Positions 8,944 through 18,029 of a DNA stretch of 64,000 bases are shown here, in pieces. Positions within the stretch are counted from its first letter, which is position 1; each line of letters begins with the position of its first letter. The position numbers and the translations under genes are program-made. The DNA is from Vibrio penaeicida. GTDB taxonomy: Bacteria > Pseudomonadota > Gammaproteobacteria > Enterobacterales > Vibrionaceae. The stretch lies in NCBI RefSeq assembly GCF_030689305.1, contig NZ_JAUYVM010000002.1, forward strand, positions 310,001 through 374,000. The letters are read 5' to 3'. The notes below the pieces were generated by a model, which did no database searches, was not told the origin of the DNA, and saw only the letters and a list, made by a program, of their open reading frames with translations.

Positions 8944-10323
8944 TTACAAAATATCGTTGATTTTGTTGGTGGCGAGCGTCATGGCGGTCTTTGACGTTTT
9001 TGCTCCAGTTGCGACTTCGTTAATGGCAATGCCCCACGCGTCAAGAATTTGCGCAGCTTTAGGGTGGAACCAACAAGCCTTGAAGATTTCTGCATCACCC
9101 GAGTTGAGGTTGGCGAGTGCGGCTTTTGCTGCATCGGTACCAAAACGATCTTGAAACGCTTTAGAATCCCATGCGGAATTACGAATGGTGGCCAACCCAT
9201 TGGCGGAGGTCAGTGCGCAACCGGGTTTGGAATTCAGGAACATTAACAGTAAGAAAGCAGCATGTTTTTTCTTTGAATGTCGGTTGATGCCTGCTTGCCA
9301 AGTCCAAATGTTGGCTTTAGCCGTATGATTTAAATGCGTAGGCATTGACGCGTAGGTGGTGGAATCGTGCACCAGACTCTTTTCTGGGTTTTGGAAATCG
9401 GTTGCGAAATTGGATGAGTCCATTGCAATGGCGGCTGCACCCGCCGAAAAGTCATTCAACACTTCATACCAGTGGTAATTACCTACACCCAGTGGACCGG
9501 CATCTTTGAGCAGTCGCCCGTACATATCGATCGCAGCAATGGCTTCGTCGCTATCGAGTACACAGTGACCCTCTTTGATGACTTCACCGCCGTAAGAGAA
9601 CAAGAAGCCACCACAGGGCCAGGTTCCTGCTGTACCATCGGATTTTGAACGCAGGACAATACCTGCCATTTGGTTGGACTTGAGTTTGGTGGCTGCACTG
9701 TATAATTGGTCGTATGTTTTGGGGATCGATATTCCCGCTTTTGCAAAGGCGTTGGTATTACAAAATAAGGTCTGCGCTTCTGCGGTCACAGCCATACTAT
9801 AACGAACCTTGTCAGACCAAATGGGGAAGTCGTTGGCCATAGAGAATATATCGTCTGCGTCATACCAATTTGCATCAAATAAGGCGCTGTTAGCGTAGTA
9901 ATCTTCAAGTGGCTCTAACCAGCCAGAACTAATGAATTGCCCCAGAGCGTGCACCATCATGACATCGGGCTCAGGCGATCCCGCCCCAAGTTTGACGGGC
10001 ATTTCACCCACGTATTCCGTTTCCGATTGCTTTTGAAGTTTGACTTTAATGCCCGTTAGTTTTTCGAAGAGAGGGAGGGTTGGAGCAATGGCTTGTGCCC
10101 AAGGGTGTTCCATGGCACCCAAAACAATGGTTTCACCAGCATAAGCTTTCCAATCCACATCTGCGGCTAGGAATGTACTCAGCATGTGGTCATGCGCATC
10201 TGCCCATGACATTCCAGGCAACCCAAACGCCAAAGCAACACTGGCGGCTGTAGAGGTTTTTAAAAAAGTTCTGCGGTCCATACCTTTAGGGTAAGGGTTC
10301 AGTTTGCTGTTTGAACGGTCCAT
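8944..10323 (-). CDS. Sugar ABC transporter substrate-binding protein with Tat signal
   Basis: This 459-aa family 1 extracellular solute-binding protein is the first gene of the leftward operon. The N-terminus contains MDRRTFLKTSTAASVALAFGLPGMSWADA: a twin-arginine consensus (RRTFLK), a hydrophobic stretch and an AxA-like cleavage site, so export is probably by Tat rather than Sec. The Trp- and Gly-rich mature part (GSPEPDVMMVHALGQFISSGWLEPLEDYY, TAGTWPCGGFLFSYGGE) is typical of CUT1 binding proteins. Strong AAGGAAG lies 6 nt before ATG 10323; an internal ATG (MDRRTF) 14 codons later is an alternative. It delivers the pathway substrate to the two permeases. Confidence 0.9.
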   Translation of the reverse strand: MDRSNSKLNPYPKGMDRRTFLKTSTAASVALAFGLPGMSWADAHDHMLSTFLAADVDWKAYAGETIVLGAMEHPWAQAIAPTLPLFEKLTGIKVKLQKQSETEYVGEMPVKLGAGSPEPDVMMVHALGQFISSGWLEPLEDYYANSALFDANWYDADDIFSMANDFPIWSDKVRYSMAVTAEAQTLFCNTNAFAKAGISIPKTYDQLYSAATKLKSNQMAGIVLRSKSDGTAGTWPCGGFLFSYGGEVIKEGHCVLDSDEAIAAIDMYGRLLKDAGPLGVGNYHWYEVLNDFSAGAAAIAMDSSNFATDFQNPEKSLVHDSTTYASMPTHLNHTAKANIWTWQAGINRHSKKKHAAFLLLMFLNSKPGCALTSANGLATIRNSAWDSKAFQDRFGTDAAKAALANLNSGDAEIFKACWFHPKAAQILDAWGIAINEVATGAKTSKTAMTLATNKINDIL

Positions 10324-11211
10324 TTCAATCTTCCTTTTGTTAACTCATTTTCCTTACTTCTGCCAAATCACCACACTACTCAGGCTGATTCATACCTATA
10401 AGTATTACTTAATGTTGATTAAGTAATACTGTTAGTAATATATTAAACATTTGTACAAAAAATGATCAACGGGCATTTTTGAAAAACCAGAATTAAAGCT
10501 AGGATTTTAAGAAATGAGACAGAAATTGGAGTGAGCGCTAATAAATTCTTTTCTTCTCTGATTATAAAAATAGCAACACCTTTCTGTTATGTAATAACGT
10601 ACCAATATGGTGTTAATCTAAATTGAGTGGGAATAAAGTTTATAGTCTTAATAATTTTGAATTACTACTTTATTAATTTCAACTGAATGAGATCATTATT
10701 CAATATTTAGTAATTGTACTTTTGTTATATTTTTATTTAAAAAAAGTGAATAAAAAATAACACTCTAGTGTTTAGTTTTCTTCTTTATTATATTTAAGTT
10801 TATCATTACAAGTAGTCATTCATTTCAAAGCTATGATTTTAATAAACATTATTTTTATTTCATTTTTGTTAACCTTTTATGTTGAGTATTCTTTTGGTCT
10901 GTAAATGCGAGATTTTTCAATCATAAACTCTGAACCATGTAATTACATTTAGATTAATAAGAGGTTTGTTTTAATTAAATTTATTTTATTCAAAGTGGAC
11001 AGATTCCTATCTTTGTATTACTTAATAGAGTTAGATTCTAAGGGGATATTAATATTTTTAACTTTTAGAATTTAGATATATAGGTTTGTAGATAATCTAT
11101 AAAATTAACGATATGGAATTGTTTGCTATATATCGCCTTTTTTAATAAATGGAATTTTGACCAATTCAGTTGGCAAATATGTATTAAATAATCAGGGAAA
11201 AAAGGCTTGTA
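10324..11211. other. AT-rich divergent intergenic region between the ABC operon and the M6 protease
   Basis: 888 bp with no credible gene. It is markedly AT-rich, with long A/T runs between 10700 and 11100. The part near 10400 holds the perfect inverted repeat annotated separately and presumably the promoter of the leftward operon. The part before 11212 must hold the protease promoter, and AGGGAAAAAAGG is the likely ribosome site region. No second conserved motif was recognised. Confidence 0.7.
10401..10430. promoter_or_regulatory. Perfect 13-bp inverted repeat, candidate operator of the GntR regulator
   Basis: AGTATTACTTAAT at 10401-10413 and ATTAAGTAATACT at 10418-10430 are exact reverse complements around GTTG. 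The site lies 78-107 nt upstream of the first gene of the leftward operon, which ends in a GntR/FCD regulator. FadR-subfamily proteins bind short palindromes as dimers, so this is the natural operator candidate (inference). It has no T-run, so it is not a terminator. Confidence 0.6.
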
Positions 11212-13521
11212 ATGAGTTCACATGTATTACCAATAAAAAGTAAAGTAGCAGCGGGCATTCTATGCTCACTACTTGGATTTTCTACTATCGCGCATGGCGC
11301 ACCTTCTTCTCACGGCGTTGATTTTGGGGTGGTTAATCAGGATAGATTGATCACAATGCTGAAAAAGACGGGTGTTATTTCAAAAGAAGCAAATGAAACT
11401 GAATCTGAAAGGGCACTTTATGCATACCTTTCTTCTATTCATGTTCAAAAACCTGAAAAAGGGGAATTAGCCAGCTTTGAGGAAAAAAGAAATAAGCGCC
11501 TATTGGGGCTAATGTCTTCTGGTATTTCAGACAAAATACCAGCATCAATTGCGAGATCGATGCCTGAAAGTGAATGGGCTGGATCGATTACCCAAGACAA
11601 AGTTCTCGCTATTTTAATTGAGTTTCCAGACTATCCAGCCAATATGGTTACTCCAGACGAAACGTCAAATTACTACGACGATTACACGCCTTCACACTAT
11701 CAAGATATGTTATTTGGTCAAAGTGGTTACGTGGGAAGTAATGGTAAGAATCTCATTTCTATGGTGCAGTTTTATGAACAACAATCTGGTGGTTCATATA
11801 CGCAAATTGGAGGCGTAGCTGGGTGGTATAAAGCTCAGCATCCCGCCGCTTTTTACGGTGCACAAAAGGGGAGCACAAAAGATGTAAACGCTCGTGATTT
11901 GGTTAGGGAAGCACTAGTGGCTGCTGCCGCAGATCCAAATGTAAACCTGAGCGATTATGATCTTGAAGACCGTTATGACCTAGATGGTGATGGCAATTAC
12001 CGCGAACCCGATGGCTTGGTTGATCACATCATGATTTTCCATTCCGGTGTTGGGCAAGAAGCTGGGGGCGGTAACTTGGGCTCCGACGCGATATGGTCGC
12101 ATCGATGGAATTTGGGTAAAGTCTTTGAACTTGAAGGCACATCATCGTCAGTTCCTAACTGGGGTGGTTTGATGGCCGCATACGATTACACCATTCAACC
12201 AATTGACGCTGCGGCGGGTGTTGCGGCGCACGAATATGGGCACGATCTCGGTCTTCCAGACGAATACGACACGGTTTATGGTCAGGATGAATGGGGAAGT
12301 ACACCAGGGGAACCTGTTTCTTATTGGTCTATCATGTCTTCTGGTTCTTGGGCTGGGTTGATCCCGGGTACTGAGCCAACAGGCTTTAGCCCATGGGCGA
12401 GACAGTTCTTGCAAAACTCGTTGGGCGGAAATTGGCTACATGGTAAAACGGTCGAGTTTGACCAGCTAAATACTGTTCCTCAATCGATCACGCTTGATCA
12501 GGCGAATTCGAAAGGTGCAAACCACGACTATTTACGTATTAACCTTCCACCGAAAATCGTGAAGTTAATGGATGTTGTAGGGGCTCAATCGTTTTACTCT
12601 CAGCGAGGTGATAACCTAAACACCAATATTCATTTTGATGTGGCTATTCCAAATGCAGCATCGGCAGCACTGACGTTTAAGGTGAACTACGACATAGAAG
12701 ACGAATACGATTTTGGCCGAGTTTTGGTTAATGGAACCCCTATTGCAGGTAACATTACGACCACTTACGATCCGCACGAAATAGGTTATGGCATCGGCTT
12801 TACAGGTGTTTCGAATGGTTGGGTAGACGCGACGTTTGACCTAACTGCATACGCAGGTCAGACAGTAACCATTTCATTTAACTATCTAACGGATGGCGGA
12901 TACGTGAAAAATGGGTATTGGTTTGATGAAGTTACCGTTAGCGCAGATTCTCAAACTTTGGCTTACTTCAATGCGGAGTCGAGTGCACCTGAGCTAACCC
13001 TTGATGGCATGGCGCTGAATAACGGCAGCTTTGAGCACGAGCACTACTATCTTGCTGAGTGGCGTCAACATGAAGGTGTTGATAAAGGTCTTGCGCACAT
13101 CAATCGCAACAACCACATCATGACGTTTGATGAGGGGCTGGTGCTCTGGTATGTCGACACTTCTCACACCGACAATGGTGTTGCTTCTCACCCCGGTGAA
13201 GGTTGGTTAGGTGTAGTTGATGCGGATCGCAACCCGCAGTTCTGGAGTGACGGTACGCCAGCGACTTCTCGCTATCAAGTACGTGATGCTGCGTTTAACA
13301 CAAAAACGGGTAAGCAAATTCACCTTGTGGATAAGAAGGGGCTAACATTAGACGACCCATATGTTGTCGCAAACCCAATGTTTGCAGACTGGGAGGATTA
13401 CTCGAACCCAATTCGCCCAGCGACAGGTAGATTAACCCCACACTATGGAATTGTACTTCAGGTTGTGGATCAAGCCGAAGATGGCAGTACGGCAACGGTT
13501 AATCTAATGAAGCTTTGGTAA
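11212..13521 (+). CDS. Secreted M6 family metalloprotease (immune inhibitor A / PrtV-like)
   Basis: A 769-aa exported zinc protease. A Sec signal peptide covers about residues 1-29 (ending TIAHGA). The M6 domain carries H340-E-Y-G-H344-D-L-G-L-P-D-E, the HExxHxxGxxD zinc site. The upstream calcium-loop block DLDGDGNYREPDGLVDHIMIFHSG and the downstream SYWSIMSSGSW Met-turn region also fit. Two later regions (SFYSQRGDN..., YFDEVTVSAD-type) look like the jelly-roll domains of InhA-type proteases. It is shorter than V. cholerae PrtV (about 918 aa) and shows no C-terminal PKD repeats. It is monocistronic with its own terminator. Its role is extracellular protein degradation; a role in virulence is possible but not shown here. 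Confidence 0.9.
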   Translation: MSSHVLPIKSKVAAGILCSLLGFSTIAHGAPSSHGVDFGVVNQDRLITMLKKTGVISKEANETESERALYAYLSSIHVQKPEKGELASFEEKRNKRLLGLMSSGISDKIPASIARSMPESEWAGSITQDKVLAILIEFPDYPANMVTPDETSNYYDDYTPSHYQDMLFGQSGYVGSNGKNLISMVQFYEQQSGGSYTQIGGVAGWYKAQHPAAFYGAQKGSTKDVNARDLVREALVAAAADPNVNLSDYDLEDRYDLDGDGNYREPDGLVDHIMIFHSGVGQEAGGGNLGSDAIWSHRWNLGKVFELEGTSSSVPNWGGLMAAYDYTIQPIDAAAGVAAHEYGHDLGLPDEYDTVYGQDEWGSTPGEPVSYWSIMSSGSWAGLIPGTEPTGFSPWARQFLQNSLGGNWLHGKTVEFDQLNTVPQSITLDQANSKGANHDYLRINLPPKIVKLMDVVGAQSFYSQRGDNLNTNIHFDVAIPNAASAALTFKVNYDIEDEYDFGRVLVNGTPIAGNITTTYDPHEIGYGIGFTGVSNGWVDATFDLTAYAGQTVTISFNYLTDGGYVKNGYWFDEVTVSADSQTLAYFNAESSAPELTLDGMALNNGSFEHEHYYLAEWRQHEGVDKGLAHINRNNHIMTFDEGLVLWYVDTSHTDNGVASHPGEGWLGVVDADRNPQFWSDGTPATSRYQVRDAAFNTKTGKQIHLVDKKGLTLDDPYVVANPMFADWEDYSNPIRPATGRLTPHYGIVLQVVDQAEDGSTATVNLMKLW

Positions 13522-13560
13522 CGGGGATACTTTTTCTCACTCACTGAGTCACTTACGATT

Positions 13561-13614
13561 TAGTAACCTAGTAACCTAGTAACCTAGTAACCTAGTAACC
13601 TAGTAACTTAGTAG
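13561..13614. repeat. TAGTAACC octamer tandem repeat
   Basis: Five exact TAGTAACC units (13561-13600) are followed by the variants TAGTAACT and TAGTAG. They lie between the protease stop and its terminator. The array is noncoding and is probably a slippage-prone microsatellite. No regulatory role is evident. Confidence 0.85.
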
Positions 13615-13621
13615 CAATTAA

Positions 13622-13656
13622 AAAGCCCACCGACATAAAGTCTGTGGGCTTTTTTG
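13622..13656. terminator. Bidirectional terminator between the M6 protease and yciU
   Basis: AAAGCCCAC ... GTGGGCTTT forms a strong stem, extended by GAC/GTC inside after one mismatch, with a T-run to 13655. The A-run at 13618-13624 allows it also to stop the convergent yciU transcript. Confidence 0.88.
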
Positions 13657-13681
13657 TTAGAGCGTATTGCCAAAGGAACGA

Positions 13682-14002
13682 TCAGTCTCTTTTCCAAAGT
13701 ACATGGCAGAATTTGTTATCTGGGTCGCGGCTAACCAGTAGGCGAGCAAACACATCGTCGAGCTCGTCGCTTTCTTCGTTGACCAAGCCAATTCTCACTT
13801 CAGCGTAAACTTCTTTATCTACGTCGAATCCAACATGACCAACCCAGTCGTCTCGTGTCTCGACTAACTCTGCAGCGCCGCGATCTTCAAATTGAGCCGT
13901 AAAAATGATGACATCGGCTGGTTCTAAATTGTCGGGTGCCATTTCGAGGAAGATATCGTAAGCGGCATCGATGACATCATCAAAAGAAATTAAATCGGTC
14001 AT
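13682..14002 (-). CDS. yciU: YciU/HI1450 family (DUF440) protein
   Basis: This 106-aa acidic protein matches the DUF440 family represented by E. coli YciU and HI1450. Recognisable blocks are AYDIFLEMAPDNLEPADVIIFTAQFEDRGAAEL, the middle DDWVGHVGFDVD and the C-terminal DDVFARLLVSRD...CHVLWKRD. HI1450 has been proposed to be a double-stranded-DNA mimic because of its surface charge; its function is not settled. It lies 4 nt downstream of efpL on the same strand, so the two are probably cotranscribed. Confidence 0.88.
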   Translation of the reverse strand: MTDLISFDDVIDAAYDIFLEMAPDNLEPADVIIFTAQFEDRGAAELVETRDDWVGHVGFDVDKEVYAEVRIGLVNEESDELDDVFARLLVSRDPDNKFCHVLWKRD

Positions 14003-14006
14003 ATTA

Positions 14007-14573
14007 TTAAGCTCGGTTCATGTATTTACGTTCGGTTGTATGCACAACGATGCGATCACCTGTGGAAATGTATTCAGGGACTTGTACCGTCAAGCCTGTA
14101 GCAAAACGGGCTGGCTTGGTACGAGCAGACGCTGAAGCGCCTTTGATTGAAGGATCGGTTTCTTCAATCACCAGTTCAACGGTAGACGGTAGTTCCAGAC
14201 CAACGGGCTGGTCATTAACAACCAGTACCTGTAAGCCTTGAGTTTCTTCATTAATAAATAGCAGCTCTTCGGCAATGTCGTCTTGCTTAAAGTTAAACTG
14301 AGTGTAGTCTTCGTTGTCCATGAAGATGTACTCATCGCCGTCGATGTAAGAGAAGACAACATTGCGTTTTGCCATGTCGGTCGTATCGACAACATCGTCA
14401 GATTTAAAGCGCTCATCAACGCGCGAGCCATTTGACAGGTCAGTACAACGTAGCTTGTAGATTTTTGCGCCGCCACGCCCACCAGGGGTGGTCACTTCAA
14501 TGTCTTTAATTAGCAGTGTTTTACCATTTGAGATGATGGCAAACCCTTTTTTTAACTCGCTAGCCCTTGGCAT
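14007..14573 (-). CDS. yeiP: EF-P-like translation factor EfpL (YeiP)
   Basis: This 188-aa three-domain EF-P paralogue binds the ribosome near the peptidyl-tRNA and relieves stalling. The N-terminal KOW-like domain has the loop TTPGGRGGAKIYK with Arg33 at the tip, where canonical EF-P has the modified lysine, so it is the YeiP/EfpL branch that needs no lysylation. The OB domains follow (DDVVDTTDMAKRNVVFSYIDGDEYIFMD; QVPEYISTGDRIVVHTTERKYMNR). Length and ending are normal. It forms a pair with yciU. Confidence 0.92.
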   Translation of the reverse strand: MPRASELKKGFAIISNGKTLLIKDIEVTTPGGRGGAKIYKLRCTDLSNGSRVDERFKSDDVVDTTDMAKRNVVFSYIDGDEYIFMDNEDYTQFNFKQDDIAEELLFINEETQGLQVLVVNDQPVGLELPSTVELVIEETDPSIKGASASARTKPARFATGLTVQVPEYISTGDRIVVHTTERKYMNRA

Positions 14574-14606
14574 ATAAGATTCCTAAATATTTTTACAACC
14601 TGAAAT

Positions 14607-14698
14607 TATACTCAAGTAACTTCAATATGCTAGGTTCAACACGCCAGTTTAAGAGGATGATAGTCTACTCAAGCTACCCGGTTTAAGAGGATGGGAGT
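14607..14698. repeat. Partial copies of a Vibrio dispersed repeat
   Basis: TATACTCAAGTAACTTCAATA (14607-14627) resembles the end TATACCCAAGTAACTTCAAG found inverted at 37235-37254. Two direct copies of GTTTAAGAGGATG (14647-14659 and 14681-14693), each followed by a GAGT or TAGT, show a duplicated fragment. No gene is present in 14574-14783. Confidence 0.5.
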
Positions 14699-14783
14699 AT
14701 AAGTTGGCATTATTTCTACGAGTAGACTTGATCGAACGCGAATGCTGGGCGAATATGATTGAGTTTACATACTCCAGTCAAAA

Positions 14784-15581
14784 ATGCGGAATACTCTTTT
14801 GAACACAGCCACTTCACTGCCGGTTATCGACCCTAAACAGCCTTTCCAACCCGACTTTCAGTCGGTCATTAATGAAGTACTAGCTTTCCTTACCAGAGGG
14901 TTAACCTCTAACCTTCACAGTGTTTATATTTTTGGTAGTGTTGCTCGAAAGAGTGCAAAAGTAGGGCATTCCAATCTCGATATTGTTATCGTGACCCAAA
15001 GGCCACTCTCCGATAAAGAACACACCATAGTCAAAACCATCAAATGGCGATTCTCTAAACAATACAACCACTTGATTACCGGAATTCAATTCCAGTTTGG
15101 CATGATGCCAGAAATTCTGAGTTTAGATGGCATCTTTACATGGGGTTTTATGCTTAGGCATTGCTGTGTATGCGTACATGGTGAAGATCTTTCACAAAGT
15201 TTTGGGGATTTCGAACCCAGCTGGGAAATTGCCAAACATTGGAACATGGATGTGGGGGACTGGGTAACGCTCTACAGAGAAAAAATTGCAAAAGCGAATG
15301 CCGATATTGAAGTACGTTACCTTCAAAAAGTGATTGCAAAGAAGCTGCTTAGAGCCAGTTATTCGTTGATTATGTACAAAGATAAACAATGGATAGAGAA
15401 TCCAGTAGAATGCGGGAAACAATTTCTACGTTATTACCCAAAGAAAAAAGTTGAAATTCAACGCCTTGTTATTTTGTTGCAAGGTAAACCAGTACCTAAA
15501 CGCTCTATTATTGGGATACTCGACGGTTACGGAAAGTGGCTAGTGAAAGCATACGAAAAAACAGAGTTTCGAATTGGGTAA
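14784..15581 (+). CDS. Nucleotidyltransferase-fold protein
   Basis: This 265-aa protein has a minimal nucleotidyltransferase domain at about residues 28-110. VYIFGSVARKSAKVGHSNLDIVIV is the G-S-x(10)-S-x-x-D-I pattern that places metal-binding acids in the active site. The rest is helical and resembles the C-terminal part of aminoglycoside adenylyl- or MNT-type transferases, but I do not recognise a specific family. It has no toxin-like partner next to it: the gene is flanked by noncoding repeats and a terminator. Possible roles include nucleotidylation of a small molecule or protein. Function unknown. Confidence 0.7.
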   Translation: MRNTLLNTATSLPVIDPKQPFQPDFQSVINEVLAFLTRGLTSNLHSVYIFGSVARKSAKVGHSNLDIVIVTQRPLSDKEHTIVKTIKWRFSKQYNHLITGIQFQFGMMPEILSLDGIFTWGFMLRHCCVCVHGEDLSQSFGDFEPSWEIAKHWNMDVGDWVTLYREKIAKANADIEVRYLQKVIAKKLLRASYSLIMYKDKQWIENPVECGKQFLRYYPKKKVEIQRLVILLQGKPVPKRSIIGILDGYGKWLVKAYEKTEFRIG

Positions 15582-15603
15582 AATCTAAGAATAGGATCAG
15601 CAG

Positions 15604-15631
15604 AAAACGCCACAGGATGTGGCGTTTTTTT
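15604..15631 (+). terminator. Rho-independent terminator of the nucleotidyltransferase gene
   Basis: A perfect 10-bp stem, AAAACGCCAC / GTGGCGTTTT, with loop AGGAT continues into TTTTTTT. It is symmetrical enough to work in both directions. Confidence 0.9.
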
Positions 15632-15750
15632 GTATTCAAGACCTGAAATCTTCCGTGGATAGTACGAAATCAGTGTGGTCTCACTTTCGGGAAGAGGTTC
15701 TTTGTAACCCTGTGCTAATGTTAGCTAGAGTGGTTTTGTCGAGATTTGAC

Positions 15751-17844
15751 ATGCAGATATGGAATCGAGCAGACAAGCTAAAAACGTTGATACTTTGGGG
15801 AAACCGAGAGTCCTTCACTAAGTATTTTTGGTCCTCCTTATTTGCATTGCGTGAAGGCATGCTGTGGACAGTTCCGTGCTTAATGCTGTCTTCTATAGTC
15901 TTATTTATTGCCGCAATTGGTGATTTTGCATACAGTGACAGACCAGTATGGGTTGAGGTTAGTTTTACTGTTTATTCAGAGCTAACCGCGATATTCCCTA
16001 TTTTGCTCACCGCGTCTATATCTACGATTCTAGCGATGCAATATCGCTTACCCAGACCCCCCGTAGCTTTATTGTCCATAGCGTATTTGGTCGTTGTCCA
16101 AGAACTCATTCCCGACGAGCAAGTAATGGTTATGTACAGTGTCATCATGGCAATTGTGACACCTTTGTATTTTGTCCCTATTTTGAGTTGGTTAGTAAAG
16201 CAAAAGTGGAGTGTATTAACCAACTTGGACAACGCTGGTCAGATAGTGAAAGAATCTCTCAACCTAATATTGCCTGCTATCATGGTTGGCGGCTGCACCA
16301 TTCTTGTCAATTTGGTTTTTATTACATCTTTATCCAACATCATATCGGTGGATATGAGGCTGTTGGATTACGCCAATGAACCCTACTCATTTGGGTTAGT
16401 ATTTAGTTTGTTGAATTCTGTTTTCTGGTTTGTTGGTGTCCACGGATATTATGCATTGCTGCCGATGGTTGAATTACTTATCGAGGCGATTAACCTTAAT
16501 CATTCCGCTGTAATTTCTGGCGGTGAAGCTTTCTATCATATGAATTTATCTTTTATGGGAAGCTTTGTGTTTATTGGTGGAAGTGGGGCAACATTTTCGT
16601 TGATCATCGCTTTATTGATGGTTGCTAAACAACCGTCTTTTAGAGTGATTGCCTTAGCAAGCATACCTATTGCCGCTGTCAACGTGAACGAATTATTGCT
16701 CTTTGGGTTGCCTATTATTTTCAACCCTAGGCTGATCATACCTTTTATTTTAGTTCCTATGATGAATGTCGCGGTGAGTCTGTTTGCAATTGAAAGTGGT
16801 TGGGTGTCTTCACCAAGTGTTTCTTTGCCTTTTCTTAGCCCCGTTCTTGTGAATGCATGGATTGCAACTAATGGTGATATGGCAGCTGTCTTCTTACAAA
16901 TTTTTAATATCTTTTTAGGGACTTTAATTTATTTGCCATTTGTTCTGCGGATAGAGCGCTCATATTCTCGGCACGCTATCTTTTTCACCGCACTGGATAC
17001 CAGCTATACGAGGCGGCAGGAAGAGGCATTTACATTGAACGATGACCCTATTTCGACCATGCAAACCCGAGTGAGAAATGAAGCTAATCTAGAAAGTCAT
17101 CTTGAAAATATTAGTACCAAAGAGTTCTGCCTTGAATATCAACCTCAAATCGACGCAAACACCTTAGAAATTGTAGGGTGTGAAGCGTTAGTTCGAGCGA
17201 AGGATAAGAGTGGCAACGTGGAATACCCCGATCGATTTATTCCGTGGCTAGAACAAGCAGGGATGATGAAAGAACTTGATCTTTGGGTCGTTAAAAATGT
17301 GGTTAATGACTTAGATTATTGGATACGCAAAGGTGTAAATGTTGAAGTAAGTATCAACATCACCCCTCAATCGCTCATGGATGAACATACGTTACAAGAA
17401 ATTGAACGGCTCGTCACTCCGTATGCTGGCAATATACATATTGAGATTACCGAACAAACATTACTGTCTGATCAACGTAAAATAACAATGGTGATGAATC
17501 GGTTACACCTCATGGGTGTCCAGATTTACATTGATGATTTTGGTACCGGTTTTTCATCTTTAAGCTATCTCAACAAGTTTGAAATAGACGCCCTTAAAAT
17601 AGATCGAAGTTTTGTAGATGCTCTGAACACAGAAAAAGGGAAAAAAGTGTTTAATAGCTTGTTAGGAATAGCGTCAGAGTTACAACTAAATGTGGTGGTA
17701 GAAGGCGTTGAGAAGGGCAGTCAACTGGAATCTGTTCCCTTAAGAAGTGGTATTTCAGTACAAGGTTGGTATTTCAGTGAATCGCTTGCTAGCAAAGAAT
17801 TTGTCCGTTACTACCAAGAGAGAAAAGAAAAAACTAAAGTTTGA
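15751..17844 (+). CDS. PTS EIIC-like membrane domain fused to EAL c-di-GMP phosphodiesterase
   Basis: This protein of about 697 aa has two parts. Residues about 20-420 form a polytopic membrane region resembling the EIIC channel of lactose/cellobiose-type PTS permeases (EAFYHMNLSFMGSFVFIGGSGATFSL; NVNELLLFGLPIIFNPRLIIPFIL). Residues about 455-690 form an EAL domain with the catalytic signatures E478-A-L-V-R, IEITE, DDFGTGFSSLSYL, KIDRSF and VVEGVE, so it is predicted to degrade c-di-GMP to pGpG. Without EIIA/EIIB partners, the EIIC part is more likely a sensor than a transporter (inference). The start is uncertain: GTG 15619 lies inside a terminator stem, ATG 15718 lacks a ribosome site, and ATG 15751 gives the MQIWNRADKLK start chosen here. 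Confidence 0.8.
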   Translation: MQIWNRADKLKTLILWGNRESFTKYFWSSLFALREGMLWTVPCLMLSSIVLFIAAIGDFAYSDRPVWVEVSFTVYSELTAIFPILLTASISTILAMQYRLPRPPVALLSIAYLVVVQELIPDEQVMVMYSVIMAIVTPLYFVPILSWLVKQKWSVLTNLDNAGQIVKESLNLILPAIMVGGCTILVNLVFITSLSNIISVDMRLLDYANEPYSFGLVFSLLNSVFWFVGVHGYYALLPMVELLIEAINLNHSAVISGGEAFYHMNLSFMGSFVFIGGSGATFSLIIALLMVAKQPSFRVIALASIPIAAVNVNELLLFGLPIIFNPRLIIPFILVPMMNVAVSLFAIESGWVSSPSVSLPFLSPVLVNAWIATNGDMAAVFLQIFNIFLGTLIYLPFVLRIERSYSRHAIFFTALDTSYTRRQEEAFTLNDDPISTMQTRVRNEANLESHLENISTKEFCLEYQPQIDANTLEIVGCEALVRAKDKSGNVEYPDRFIPWLEQAGMMKELDLWVVKNVVNDLDYWIRKGVNVEVSINITPQSLMDEHTLQEIERLVTPYAGNIHIEITEQTLLSDQRKITMVMNRLHLMGVQIYIDDFGTGFSSLSYLNKFEIDALKIDRSFVDALNTEKGKKVFNSLLGIASELQLNVVVEGVEKGSQLESVPLRSGISVQGWYFSESLASKEFVRYYQERKEKTKV

Positions 17845-18029
17845 TACCAGCCAATTCTACCAGCTTGTTTATCTATAAGCTCGTTCACCTATAAGCTCGA
17901 TCACCTATCCATCCACATACCCAGCTAGTCGTTTGAGTGGTTTGCGTGTTTTCCACCTATTCCCTTATCGGCATTATGTATATAGAAATTAATGCTATTA
18001 CTGCGTATCCAATTAACTCAGATATTTGG

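Noticed and set aside
13561..13614. Possible CRISPR-like or regulatory repeat array
   Set aside because: The units are 8 bp and contiguous with no spacers. It is a simple microsatellite in a noncoding gap.
14784..15581. Toxin-antitoxin pair with the nucleotidyltransferase (MNT/HEPN type)
   Set aside because: The nucleotidyltransferase and helical parts are in one 265-aa chain and no small partner gene is adjacent.
15619..15750. Longer N-terminus of the EIIC-EAL protein from GTG 15619
   Set aside because: The GTG lies in the stem of a strong terminator and no ribosome site precedes it.
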